Source: Bacillota bacterium
Lineage (GTDB): Bacteria > Bacillota > Negativicutes > Sporomusales > Sporomusaceae
Direction of reading: 5' to 3'
DNA length: 64,000 bases
NCBI GenBank assembly: GCA_017889705.1
Contig: JAGGAB010000007.1
Span: forward strand, 62,001 to 126,000
The position numbers and the translations under genes are program-made. The notes below the pieces were generated by a model. The model was not told where the DNA came from, did no database searches, and worked only from the letters and a program-made list of their open reading frames with translations. Position 1 is the first letter of the stretch. Each line of letters opens with the position of its first letter. Below are positions 8,051 through 15,062 of this stretch, piece by piece.

Positions 8051-8296
8051 ATGCAAATAATACTTAAAGATCCTGAAAAACTCAAGGTTATAATGTTAAA
8101 AAAAGGCTTTACACAGCGTTCACTAGCTAAAAAATCTATTGTTTCGGATACTACTATAAATCATTTAATTAATGGCAAAAGAAATGTTAGTGCTCCTATT
8201 GCTCAAAAAATTATATCATCGCTTGAATGTGAGTTTGACGACATTTTTTTTGTCGAACTTGATTACAAAAGCAATCAAAAAGGCGGTGCGGCATGA
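8051..8296 (+). CDS. Cro-like HTH regulator (81 aa)
   Basis: The track begins at 7973, inside the promoter. The real start is ATG 8051 after AAGGAGGTGG. The protein is a lone XRE helix-turn-helix: GFTQRSLAKKSIVSDTTINHLINGKRNVSAPIAQKI. First gene of the rightward early operon and opposite the CI gene, it is the natural Cro counterpart. Its stop overlaps the next start (ATGA). The last codons contain a third operator-like palindrome. Confidence 0.85.
   Translation: MQIILKDPEKLKVIMLKKGFTQRSLAKKSIVSDTTINHLINGKRNVSAPIAQKIISSLECEFDDIFFVELDYKSNQKGGAA
8260..8277 (+). promoter_or_regulatory. Operator-like palindrome at the end of the Cro-like gene
   Basis: TGATTAC-AAAA-GCAATCA matches the 8019-8036 operator except for one base in the right arm and the 4-bp centre. 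It lies inside coding sequence about 240 bp downstream, a spacing that could allow looping. Confidence 0.5.
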
Positions 8297-9009
8297 ACGA
8301 GTTAATCAGAGTTGATGAAAACGGCAAGATTACTGCCAGAGAATTGTACGAGTTTTTAAGTCCTGATGATAAGTCTCATTATTCAAGATGGACTAAAACT
8401 AACATCGAACAAAATGAATTTTATCAAGAAAGTATTGATTGGTTGGGGTTCGCCATAGTGGCTAACGGTAATGAAACCAAGGAGTACAGGCTTACAATCG
8501 ATTTTGCGAAGCACTTATGCATGTTGTCACGATCCGAACGCGGCAAACAGGCTAGAAGCTATTTTGTTGAAGTTGAGAAGCAGTTTAAACTAGCATTTCG
8601 TGTTCCACAAACATTGCCAGAAGCATTAAGACTAGCGGCTCAGGCTATCGAGGAAAAAGAACAAGCCGTTAAGCAGCTAGAGGCAGCAAAACCGAAAGTA
8701 GAATTCTACGATGCAGTAACTGGCTCAAAAGATGCTATTGAAATTGGCGAGGCTGCCAAGGTTCTAAACATTCCTGGGGTTGGCAGAAACAAACTCTTTC
8801 AAGAACTTCGTAACAGAAAAATACTTATGAATAACAATCAGCCGTATCAAGAGTATGTGGACAGAGGTTATTTCCGAGTTCTTGAGCAGAAATACAATAA
8901 ACCAAATGGTGATATATGCATAAATATCAAAACCTTAGTATATCAAAAGGGTCTTGATTATATTCGGCGGTTGCTAACTAAAGATAATGTAATTAATTTG
9001 CCAGCATAA
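8293..9009 (+). CDS. Phage antirepressor (AntA plus KilA-C domains)
   Basis: A 238-aa protein. Residues about 1-95 are an AntA/AntB domain (ARELYEFLSPDDKSHYSRW, EYRLTIDFAKHLCMLSRSERGKQARSYF). A coiled linker (about 110-135) leads to a KilA-C/ANT DNA-binding domain at about 140-235 (IEIGEAAKVLNIPGVGRNKLFQELRNRKIL). Such proteins bind or titrate the repressor and promote induction. The ATG overlaps the Cro-like stop by 4 nt. Confidence 0.85.
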   Translation: MNELIRVDENGKITARELYEFLSPDDKSHYSRWTKTNIEQNEFYQESIDWLGFAIVANGNETKEYRLTIDFAKHLCMLSRSERGKQARSYFVEVEKQFKLAFRVPQTLPEALRLAAQAIEEKEQAVKQLEAAKPKVEFYDAVTGSKDAIEIGEAAKVLNIPGVGRNKLFQELRNRKILMNNNQPYQEYVDRGYFRVLEQKYNKPNGDICINIKTLVYQKGLDYIRRLLTKDNVINLPA

Positions 9010-9084
9010 CTAACCATATGAAAAATCAGATCAGTCAAGCAGACAATCTACGGCAGCATACATTGTTAAAGGGGAGGGGTGAGA

Positions 9085-9312
9085 ATGAGTACAGCCAAAA
9101 AGGTAGAGTCGCAGGAATACGCCGCAACCTACAAAGGCGGCAAATTTGGTAAAAGTGTAGTGCACGTTGTCGCGCCGCAGATAACGAAGGAAGAAAGCCT
9201 GCGGAGATTTCGCGAAGAGGTTATGCCAGCGGCATGGGCTTGCTGGGACACATTGACTACCAAGGAAAAGCTGCAGGTCAATGCCGAATGCGAGGCTGGT
9301 TTACTCGAATAG
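9085..9312 (+). CDS. Small early phage protein (75 aa)
   Basis: Hypothetical. The track starts at GTG 9079, but GGGGAGGGG at 9071 fits the ATG at 9085 better (MSTAKKVESQEYAATYKGGKFGKSVVHVV). It has a basic N-terminal half and an acidic helical C-terminal half (KEKLQVNAECEAGLLE). No family recognised. Confidence 0.6.
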   Translation: MSTAKKVESQEYAATYKGGKFGKSVVHVVAPQITKEESLRRFREEVMPAAWACWDTLTTKEKLQVNAECEAGLLE

Positions 9313-9326
9313 CCGGTTTTCCGGCT
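9311..9326 (+). terminator. Small hairpin after the 75-aa gene
   Basis: AGCCGG-TTTT-CCGGCT, overlapping the stop codon, with no T run. One of a series of compact hairpins placed right behind phage genes. Confidence 0.4.
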
Positions 9327-9354
9327 GGAATGATGTAGGACAGGCGGTGTGACA

Positions 9355-9531
9355 ATGAAGTGTTTAATCTGCGGAAGGGAGCCGACTACATACGATTGGC
9401 TGATTATTGACGGCAAAGTCAAAGGCCCTGTGTGTCATGGTGGCTATGATTGCTATAGGCCGGGAAAGGCCAAGCCTGTAAGCCCGAAGATGCGCAAGGT
9501 CAGAGAGTTAGCCGAAAGATTCGCAAGTTAG
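9355..9531 (+). CDS. Small protein with a zinc-knuckle start (58 aa)
   Basis: MKCLICGREPTTYDWLIIDGKVKGPVCHGGYDC: two CxxC/CxnC pairs suggest a metal knuckle, followed by a basic tail. Start taken at ATG 9355; GTG 9349 is the track choice. Function unknown. Confidence 0.5.
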   Translation: MKCLICGREPTTYDWLIIDGKVKGPVCHGGYDCYRPGKAKPVSPKMRKVRELAERFAS

Positions 9532-9541
9532 GAGGGATAGG

Positions 9542-9706
9542 GTGCAAGCGCAAAAGATTGAGCCTCAGATAATTACGGCGCGGCAGGCGGCGCAAGACGG
9601 AAAGATGCCGTGGTGGGTGGTAGCTATAGGAAAAGCGGCGTTCTGGTTGTCGGTGGCGTTGTTTTTCAAAGCCTTTGCAGATGCCGCCAATATTTTAAAA
9701 AATTAG
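9542..9706 (+). CDS. Small membrane protein (54 aa), missed by the track
   Basis: GTG at 9542 after GGAGGGATAGG opens MQAQKIEPQIITARQAAQDGKMPWWVVAIGKAAFWLSVALFFKAFADAANILKN, with one membrane helix (WWVVAIGKAAFWLSVALFF). The codon frame is clean and the position fills the gap before the HNH gene. It overlaps, in another frame, the false 5-prime extension of track ORF 9610-10218. Confidence 0.6.
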   Translation: MQAQKIEPQIITARQAAQDGKMPWWVVAIGKAAFWLSVALFFKAFADAANILKN

Positions 9707-9732
9707 CCACACCGGGAGGTAAGACTAGAAAA

Positions 9733-10218
9733 ATGAAACACATTGTTTTAACCTGCGGGCAAATTGCAATTGTTGATGACGAAGATTATGAATGGCTAAA
9801 TAAATTTAAATGGCACGCGCAGAAGCACCACACCGATGGATATTATGCGGTTAGGAATGTTAGAGAAAACGGTATAAGAAGAAAGCAATATATGCACAAA
9901 TTAATTCTCGGTATCGATGGAACTAGAACATTAGGCGATCACATTGATACAAACAAACTAAACAACAGCCGAAATAATTTAAGGGTAGCAAGCTTTTCTG
10001 AAAATAGATGCAACATAGGGATAACTAACAAAAACACCACAGGTTATAAAGGTGTATACCTAGATAAAAGATACAATAGGTTTTATGCGCGAATTAAAAT
10101 TGGAGATAAATTAAGTTATTTAGGTACGTTCTCTACAGCGCAAGAAGCTGCGAAAAATTACAACGAATCAGCATTAAAACATTACGGGGAATTTGCAAGA
10201 ATAAATAAAATTGATTAA
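9733..10218 (+). CDS. HNH homing-type endonuclease with AP2-like DNA-binding end
   Basis: Start corrected from 9610 to ATG 9733, behind GGGAGGTAAGACTAG (161 aa). The N-terminal half holds an HNH_3-type nuclease: YMHKLILG, DHIDTNKLNNSRNNLRVAS with the conserved DH and two Asn motifs. The C-terminal half (GYKGVYLDKRYNRFYARIKIGDKLSYLGTFSTAQEAAKNYNESALKHYGEFA) is an AP2-like domain. This is a free-standing phage homing endonuclease, a selfish gene inserted between early genes; no intron ends are evident. Its higher AT content than its neighbours fits recent arrival. Confidence 0.88.
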   Translation: MKHIVLTCGQIAIVDDEDYEWLNKFKWHAQKHHTDGYYAVRNVRENGIRRKQYMHKLILGIDGTRTLGDHIDTNKLNNSRNNLRVASFSENRCNIGITNKNTTGYKGVYLDKRYNRFYARIKIGDKLSYLGTFSTAQEAAKNYNESALKHYGEFARINKID

Positions 10219-10224
10219 AGAAGT

Positions 10225-10243
10225 AGCCTGCTTTTAGCAGGCT
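10225..10243 (+). terminator. Hairpin after the HNH gene
   Basis: AGCCTGC-TTTTA-GCAGGCT, 7-bp perfect stem, 6 nt behind the HNH stop, without a T run. Confidence 0.45.
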
Positions 10244-10319
10244 GAATCAAAAGTGTGGGTGTGGGTTGGTTCCCTATTTCTGAGTTTATTGTATATCAAT
10301 TAAAGGTGGTGAACATGTA

Positions 10320-10667
10320 ATGTTTTACGACTTTGGCGAGGAACTATACAAGGCCCGAAAAACAAAAGGATGGACGCACATTCAGGCGGCCATGAAAATT
10401 AACAGTATTTGCGTAAAGAAAGAAAGTGTCGCATCCCCTGACTCGCTGAGTAAATGGGAACGGGGCGAGGTTCTTCCCAAGATTGAAGCGGTACACGCTA
10501 TGGCGCAGGTCTACAACAAGCCGGATCTGTACCAAAAAAGAATTGCCGCCATTGAACTGGCGACAAAAGAAAAAAGCCCGGCGGCAACCGGACTTAACGA
10601 AAAATTATCTTACTGTTATTCTACCACGCTAGACAGTAGCAGTCAATCGGAGGGATTTAGATGTTAA
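10320..10667 (+). CDS. XRE-type HTH protein (115 aa)
   Basis: Residues about 5-60 form a helix-turn-helix of the Cro/XRE type (FGEELYKARKTKGWTHIQAAMKI...SLSKWERGEVLPKIEAVHAMAQVY), with an unusual longer loop. The C-terminal third is low in structure. It is the second XRE protein of the early operon and may control early-to-late switching; the target is unknown. AAAGGTGGTGAAC serves as ribosome site. Confidence 0.7.
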   Translation: MFYDFGEELYKARKTKGWTHIQAAMKINSICVKKESVASPDSLSKWERGEVLPKIEAVHAMAQVYNKPDLYQKRIAAIELATKEKSPAATGLNEKLSYCYSTTLDSSSQSEGFRC

Positions 10668-10807
10668 GAGTAACACACAAAAATCCACTGTCACAGTATT
10701 ACTTCAACAAGATATATTGGGCGTCAATAATCGCAACAACCTTTGCGGAGCTAGACCAGATTAATAGGCAGATTCGCAAGGACAATATCATAGGGAGGGT
10801 GGCGTAG
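10661..10807 (+). CDS. Small basic phage protein (48 aa)
   Basis: ATG 10661, after TCGGAGGG, overlaps the previous gene by 7 nt. Product MLRVTHKNPLSQYYFNKIYWASIIATTFAELDQINRQIRKDNIIGRVA, ending one base before the next ATG. Too short for the track but tightly packed on both sides. No family recognised. Confidence 0.5.
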   Translation: MLRVTHKNPLSQYYFNKIYWASIIATTFAELDQINRQIRKDNIIGRVA

Positions 10808-11005
10808 ATGGCAAGACATGAAACAACCCACGACCTGACAGACAGTAAGTTTTTCGAAACAGATATTGCAAAAACAGGCAATGTCATAGTAGCGGTGATT
10901 AATACCGAGCATAGCAAAACTGAATTAGTAATGGATGCTGCCGACTTCGCGGAGTTTATCCAGCAAGGGGCTTTGATACTGAATAAGAAGAAGGGGGCAG
11001 CATAG
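10808..11005 (+). CDS. Hypothetical early phage protein (65 aa)
   Basis: Small acidic protein (ETDIAKTGNVIVAVINTEHSKTELVMDAADFAEFIQQGALIL), alpha-beta in character. Preceded by GGGAGGGTGGCG. Its stop overlaps the next GTG by one base, so it is translated with the recombination block. Confidence 0.6.
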   Translation: MARHETTHDLTDSKFFETDIAKTGNVIVAVINTEHSKTELVMDAADFAEFIQQGALILNKKKGAA

Positions 11006-11796
11006 TGAGTAATCTTGTTTCAGCCAATGAAATCAGAGCGCAAGTAAGTATTGTACAGGATGTTATGCGCAAAGTCATGAAAGATGGTACGCACTACGGG
11101 GTTATTCCTGGATGCGAAAAACCTACCTTATACAAAGCTGGCTCAGAAGTGCTTTTGACTACCTTTCAAGTATCGGTTAAGCCAGTAGTCGAGGACTTGT
11201 CTACACCGGATGAAGCAAGGTATAGGGTATATACCGAAGGAACGTATCGCGGTGATGGTTCCCATGTTGGCACCGGTATTGGCGAATGTTCTTCCAATGA
11301 AGAAAAATACAAGTGGCGCAAAGCCGTATGTGACGAAGAGTGGGAAGAGACACCGGAAAACCGACGGCGCGAAAAGTGGTTTAAGGGTAAGTGGGATAAG
11401 GCAACCAGAAAAATGGGTGAATCATACAAGGTTAAACAAGTCAGAACAGAAATTGCGGACGTTTCCAACACGGTCCTAAAAATGGCTAAGAAAAGAAGTC
11501 AAATTGATCTTACCCTGACTTCCACGGCTGCCAGCGATATATTCACCCAAGATATTGAAGATATGCCACCTGAGTATCAGGGTATGGGTGAAGATGTAGC
11601 GCCAACTAAAGAGCAAGTACAGCCGCCACAGCCTAAAAACGCAACTCCGGCAGATGTAGTGGATGAAAATATACCGAATTGCGAAGGTTGCGGAGTTCCG
11701 ATAGCTAAAACAATGGCTGATGCTGAAAAGGTTATTGACTGGTGCAATAAAAAGTATGGCGGCGTGAAGCTCTGCCGGAACTGCCAGAGCAAATAA
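11005..11796 (+). CDS. Phage DNA recombination-block protein, possible annealing factor
   Basis: A 263-aa protein of a type widespread in phages: VMKDGTHYGVIPGCEKPTLYKAGSEVLLTTF, a charged middle (EEWEETPENRRREKWFKG), EIADVSNTVLKMAKKRSQIDLTLTSTAASDIFTQD, and a C-terminal zinc finger (CEGCGVPIA...CRNCQ). It comes just before a PD-(D/E)XK nuclease, the pairing seen for single-strand annealing protein and exonuclease in phage recombination. The annealing role is inferred from context; the family itself I cannot name with certainty. Start GTG 11005. Confidence 0.6.
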   Translation: MSNLVSANEIRAQVSIVQDVMRKVMKDGTHYGVIPGCEKPTLYKAGSEVLLTTFQVSVKPVVEDLSTPDEARYRVYTEGTYRGDGSHVGTGIGECSSNEEKYKWRKAVCDEEWEETPENRRREKWFKGKWDKATRKMGESYKVKQVRTEIADVSNTVLKMAKKRSQIDLTLTSTAASDIFTQDIEDMPPEYQGMGEDVAPTKEQVQPPQPKNATPADVVDENIPNCEGCGVPIAKTMADAEKVIDWCNKKYGGVKLCRNCQSK

Positions 11797-11797
11797 A

Positions 11798-12394
11798 ATG
11801 CTTGAGTTTAACGAAGAACTTCACCAATACACCGATAACGGCATAGTGATTCCGTCAGTAACCCAAATACTCCAGTTTTCCGGTTTAACGCCGGACTTCT
11901 CAATGGTTAAGCCGGCAGACTTGGAGTGGAAAGCAAACTTAGGCACTCAGGTTCACGCGGCAACTGCGCTGGATGATGAAGATAACCTCGGTGGCTATGA
12001 CACACAAATTAACGGTTATATCGAAGCGTGGCGAAGGTTCAAGGCCGAGTGTGATTTTGTTCCTCAGGTTGCAGAGCAAAGAGTATATTCCAAAAAGTAC
12101 GGTTACGCCGGGACGCTTGACCGGATCGGCAAGCTAGGCGGGGTTGACACATTGTTGGACATAAAGACTGCCAGTATAGTTGATCTGATTTGTGTCGGTC
12201 CGCAAACAGCCGCATACGAGGCGGCTAGTAACGAGCAAAACAAGCGCAAGACCAAATATAAACGGTACGCCGTTAAACTATCTCCAGATGGCAAATACAA
12301 ACTGATTGCGTGTAGTAACCAAATGGACTTACAGGTTTTCCTTAGTGCCTTAAATTTATATAACTGGAGGATGAGCAAACATGACAGAGGATAA
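11798..12394 (+). CDS. PD-(D/E)XK (RecB-like) nuclease
   Basis: A 198-aa protein with SVTQILQFSG near the N-terminus, GTQVHAATALDD (the first conserved His), then GYAGTLDRIGKLGGVDTLLDIKTA, the D...D-x-K catalytic signature, and QTAAYEAA after it. These are the marks of phage RecB-like exonucleases that trim DNA ends for recombination. Start ATG 11798 lies 2 bp after the previous stop; the last 14 nt overlap the next gene. Confidence 0.82.
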   Translation: MLEFNEELHQYTDNGIVIPSVTQILQFSGLTPDFSMVKPADLEWKANLGTQVHAATALDDEDNLGGYDTQINGYIEAWRRFKAECDFVPQVAEQRVYSKKYGYAGTLDRIGKLGGVDTLLDIKTASIVDLICVGPQTAAYEAASNEQNKRKTKYKRYAVKLSPDGKYKLIACSNQMDLQVFLSALNLYNWRMSKHDRG

Positions 12395-13088
12395 AAAAGT
12401 AGCTAAAGAGGTTAAAGTTTTGGTGGCATTAACACCTAATGCGGTATCGTTGGCAAGCCAAGCGGCTGAGATTATAAATAAGGCCAAAGTGGTAAAGGTT
12501 ACAAGCCCAGATCAACGGACTAACATTCTGGAATTAGCCAAGAAAATCAAAACCGTATCTAAGGGATTAGAGGACGAAAGACTTAATACCACCAGGCCGA
12601 TGGATGCAGCAAAAAAAGAAATTATGAGCCTTTATCAAGAGCCGCTAGACAATCTTATTAAGGCCGAAAACATCATTAAAAAGGCTGTTCTGGACTTTGA
12701 CCGGGAAGAACGCCGCAAAGCCGAAGAGATGCAAGCCAAACTGAGAGCAGAAGCCGAAGAACGGGCGCGGAAAGAGCGCGAGAAGTTAGAAGCGCAAGCC
12801 CTTAAAGCAATCGACAAAGGCAAGGAAGAAAAGGCTGAGCAACTTATTGAACAGGCCGAAGCAGTGCAAACCTTTGCCCCAGTTATTCAGATGCCGGTGC
12901 ATAAAGCGCAAGGAACTTCGGTTCGTCAGGTATGGAAGTATCGGATTACTGATGTAAACCTGATTCCAAGAGAGTATATGCTTCCTAACGAAAAGATGCT
13001 CGGCGCAATGGCTAAGTCAACGCATGATGCGGTAAAGGTTCCTGGTGTTGAGTTTTATTCCGAAGATTCTTTGGCAATATCGGTGTGA
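12381..13088 (+). CDS. Coiled-coil phage protein of the recombination block (235 aa)
   Basis: N-terminal helical domain (residues 1-95), a long charged coiled coil (about 100-160, REERRKAEEMQAKLRAEAEERARKEREKL) and a conserved end (VRQVWKYRITDVNLIPREYMLPNEKMLGAMAKSTHDAVKVPGVEFYSE). This C-terminal block is common to phage proteins that accompany recombination genes, but its biochemical role is unknown. The start ATG 12381 follows CTGGAGGATG inside the nuclease gene. Confidence 0.65.
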   Translation: MTEDKKVAKEVKVLVALTPNAVSLASQAAEIINKAKVVKVTSPDQRTNILELAKKIKTVSKGLEDERLNTTRPMDAAKKEIMSLYQEPLDNLIKAENIIKKAVLDFDREERRKAEEMQAKLRAEAEERARKEREKLEAQALKAIDKGKEEKAEQLIEQAEAVQTFAPVIQMPVHKAQGTSVRQVWKYRITDVNLIPREYMLPNEKMLGAMAKSTHDAVKVPGVEFYSEDSLAISV

Positions 13089-13092
13089 TGCA

Positions 13093-13275
13093 ATGACAGA
13101 TGAAATAAAAACCTATTTTATGCAGCGGTATAAAGAAGCTAGTTTCCGAGTTGTTCCCGGACATTGGCCAGACTTTAAGAGCAAAGATGAAGTTAATAAC
13201 TGGATTGGCGGCATGGAAAAAATAACGGAAGCATTTAGCGATGCTTTCCAGAACCCGACAGGAGGTAAAGCCTAA
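13093..13275 (+). CDS. Small phage protein (60 aa)
   Basis: MTDEIKTYFMQRYKEASFRVVPGHWPDFKSKDEVNNWIGGMEKITEAFSDAFQNPTGGKA. Start moved from 13045 to ATG 13093, just after the previous stop. Helical; unknown function. Its TAA overlaps the next ATG. Confidence 0.6.
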   Translation: MTDEIKTYFMQRYKEASFRVVPGHWPDFKSKDEVNNWIGGMEKITEAFSDAFQNPTGGKA

Positions 13276-13472
13276 TGTTACAACTCCGAATTGAGGGCGA
13301 AGGGTTAGTATTCGAAAAAGAGATCGGTGAAGCATTAACCAAAGATATTATGGCGATGGTGATCGACAGGGTATTTGCCCCAAAGTCACGGCCAAGAGAG
13401 GTACATGTCCAGGCGGTGCCGGTTGTTGATAACTCAATTCCGGCTGATGAAGAAAGTAGTGAGCCTCCCTAA
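13275..13472 (+). CDS. Small phage protein (65 aa)
   Basis: MLQLRIEGEGLVFEKEIGEALTKDIMAMVIDRVFAPKSRPRE: a short beta hairpin, one helix and a proline-rich tail. Coupled to the previous gene by a one-base overlap (TAATG) and preceded by AGGAGGTAAAGCC. Unknown function. Confidence 0.6.
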   Translation: MLQLRIEGEGLVFEKEIGEALTKDIMAMVIDRVFAPKSRPREVHVQAVPVVDNSIPADEESSEPP

Positions 13473-13551
13473 ATTGGCAAAGAGACAGATCGGGCCGAAG
13501 CCGGGAGAATCGTTGATTGAGTATCACAAGCGGGTGACTAGGGGGCTATAA
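13459..13551 (+). CDS. Very small basic phage protein (30 aa)
   Basis: GTG 13459 gives MSLPKLAKRQIGPKPGESLIEYHKRVTRGL. It overlaps the previous gene by 14 nt and ends in the loop of a hairpin. The composition is like other phage micro-proteins, but support is weak. Confidence 0.35.
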   Translation: MSLPKLAKRQIGPKPGESLIEYHKRVTRGL

Positions 13552-13557
13552 CGCCCC
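13545..13557. terminator. G/C hairpin between convergent small genes
   Basis: AGGGGGC-TATAA-CGCCCCC style stem (GGGGC...GCCCC) immediately after the 30-aa frame and before the leftward small gene; a possible two-way stop. Confidence 0.45.
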
Positions 13558-13562
13558 CAGTG

Positions 13563-13664
13563 TTACTGCCAGGGAAAGGATACCAATTCAAAGTACGCGA
13601 TAGCTACTAAACCAATACCGACTACAACGAACACCGTTTTTGCTAGTGTTTCCAGTATTTCCAT
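13563..13664 (-). CDS. Leftward 33-aa membrane protein inside the early region
   Basis: On the minus strand ATG 13664, after AAAGGAGGCGTTCG (an excellent ribosome site), gives MEILETLAKTVFVVVGIGLVAIAYFELVSFPWQ, one membrane helix. It is the only leftward gene among the early genes, which suggests separate control, perhaps in the lysogen. Confidence 0.55.
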   Translation of the reverse strand: MEILETLAKTVFVVVGIGLVAIAYFELVSFPWQ

Positions 13665-13738
13665 AGCGAACGCCTCCTTTGGGTAGACCTTCCCAGTTTA
13701 GTATGTGCGGGACTGAATTATTTATGCGGGGTGAGATT

Positions 13739-14206
13739 GTGCGATTTAAAAAGATAAAAATTACCTCAGAAAAGAAAATTATGATGCTCTTTGAAAAGCA
13801 AAGCAAAAGCAAGGTGTGGGATGAATACTCGCTGACTTGCTCAGAAGAGGCGCGGCCAGAGTTTTACGCAGCTATGCAATCATTGAAAAAGTATGTTGTT
13901 GAAATGTGCGAGCTGCCTGATGATTACTTGGACCGGATTACGGTCCGTGGCGTGTCATTTAGTTATGCCGGTATGGATGAAGTCATGGGCGCCACGATCA
14001 GCGCAGGAATGAGACTGGATGATTCGTATACTCAGTTGAACTTAAACACGCCGCATAAGGCAAGCGGATCGTATTCAGGTCAAGACCCTGACCCAATGCA
14101 GGTGTTATCAGATAAGTGTATTGATGCACTAGACATACTTTGTGAGGAAGCTGGACTATATGTAGACGGAGAACGGGCGCAAATGCAGTTGTTTGGTGCG
14201 GCTTAG
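13739..14206 (+). CDS. Hypothetical early phage protein (155 aa)
   Basis: The track starts at TTG 13679, which lies in the leftward gene ribosome site. GTG 13739 behind CGGGGTGAG is preferred. Product MRFKKIKITSEKKIMMLFEKQSKSKVWDEYSLTCSEEARPEFYAAMQSLKKYV..., with an EEAGLYVDGERAQMQLFGAA end. This type of protein recurs in Firmicute phages near replication genes; role unknown. Confidence 0.6.
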   Translation: MRFKKIKITSEKKIMMLFEKQSKSKVWDEYSLTCSEEARPEFYAAMQSLKKYVVEMCELPDDYLDRITVRGVSFSYAGMDEVMGATISAGMRLDDSYTQLNLNTPHKASGSYSGQDPDPMQVLSDKCIDALDILCEEAGLYVDGERAQMQLFGAA

Positions 14207-14211
14207 ATTAA

Positions 14212-14233
14212 AGCGGGGGCTTAGGCTCCCGCT
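14212..14233 (+). terminator. Hairpin ahead of the methylase gene
   Basis: AGCGGGGGC-TTAG-GCTCCCGCT, one mismatch, right after the previous stop, no T run. Confidence 0.4.
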
Positions 14234-14252
14234 GGGGTAGTGGGGTGAAAAC

Positions 14253-15050
14253 TTGGAACCAGTGTTAAGGTGGCCGGGCGCAAAATGGCGTTTAGCGGAC
14301 TGGATAGTGAACCAACTACCACAACACAAAGTGTATTGCGAACCGTTTTTTGGTTCAGGAGCGGTGTTCTTCACTAAGCAGCCGAGCGGCACAGAAACCA
14401 TCAACGATATTGATAACAATATTGTAAACCTTTTTAGAGTCATAAGAGACTCTGCAGACGAACTGGCACGACTAATTGAACTGACACCTTATAGCCGGAG
14501 CGAACTGCATGATTGCGAAAACATTGTAGGTAATGACATTGAGCGAGCCAGGCGGTTTTTAGTACGAGTTTGGCAGAGTTATGGTGGTAAAACATATTGC
14601 AATACATCATGGGCTCATGATCGGACAAATACGGTATTTAGGCCTAAATACTGGTGTAAGTTACCGGACAGGCTGCTAGAAATTGTAGAGCGGGTTAGAA
14701 TGGCTCAGATCGAGAATATGAATGCCCTTGAATTGATTGAAATGTATAACCGGGAAAATACGCTGCTCTATATTGACCCACCATACTTAAGAAACACCAG
14801 GACGCAGTTACATTATAAATATGAGTTTGCTGGTACCGAAGAACATAAGGAATTATTGCGATTATGCAAAAAGCATGTAGGTACCGTAATTATTAGCAGT
14901 TATGACAATGACTTGTACAACAGCGAACTAGATGGATGGGAAAAGCGGCGAATGACTGTTGCTACAAATAATGGCGGTAGCGCAGAAGAAGTTATTTATT
15001 TAAGCTCAAATTGTACGATACAAGGAAGTTTGTTTAATGTGATGGGGTAG
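14253..15050 (+). CDS. D12-class adenine-N6 DNA methyltransferase (Dam-like)
   Basis: A 265-aa protein. LRWPGAKWRLADWI and EPFFGSGAVFF bind S-adenosylmethionine, NDIDNNIVNLFRVI follows, and LLYIDPPYL is the DPPY catalytic motif, in the order of the Dam/D12 class. There is no restriction enzyme beside it, so it is an orphan phage methylase: it may shield phage DNA from host restriction or tune gene expression or packaging. Starts at TTG 14253 behind GGGGTGA. Recognition sequence unknown. Confidence 0.88.
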   Translation: MEPVLRWPGAKWRLADWIVNQLPQHKVYCEPFFGSGAVFFTKQPSGTETINDIDNNIVNLFRVIRDSADELARLIELTPYSRSELHDCENIVGNDIERARRFLVRVWQSYGGKTYCNTSWAHDRTNTVFRPKYWCKLPDRLLEIVERVRMAQIENMNALELIEMYNRENTLLYIDPPYLRNTRTQLHYKYEFAGTEEHKELLRLCKKHVGTVIISSYDNDLYNSELDGWEKRRMTVATNNGGSAEEVIYLSSNCTIQGSLFNVMG

Positions 15051-15062
15051 TGGGGTGAGGTA

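Noticed and set aside
9610-9732. N-terminal extension of the HNH protein in the track
   Set aside because: It overlaps a better small gene in another frame and is not needed; the strong ribosome site belongs to ATG 9733.
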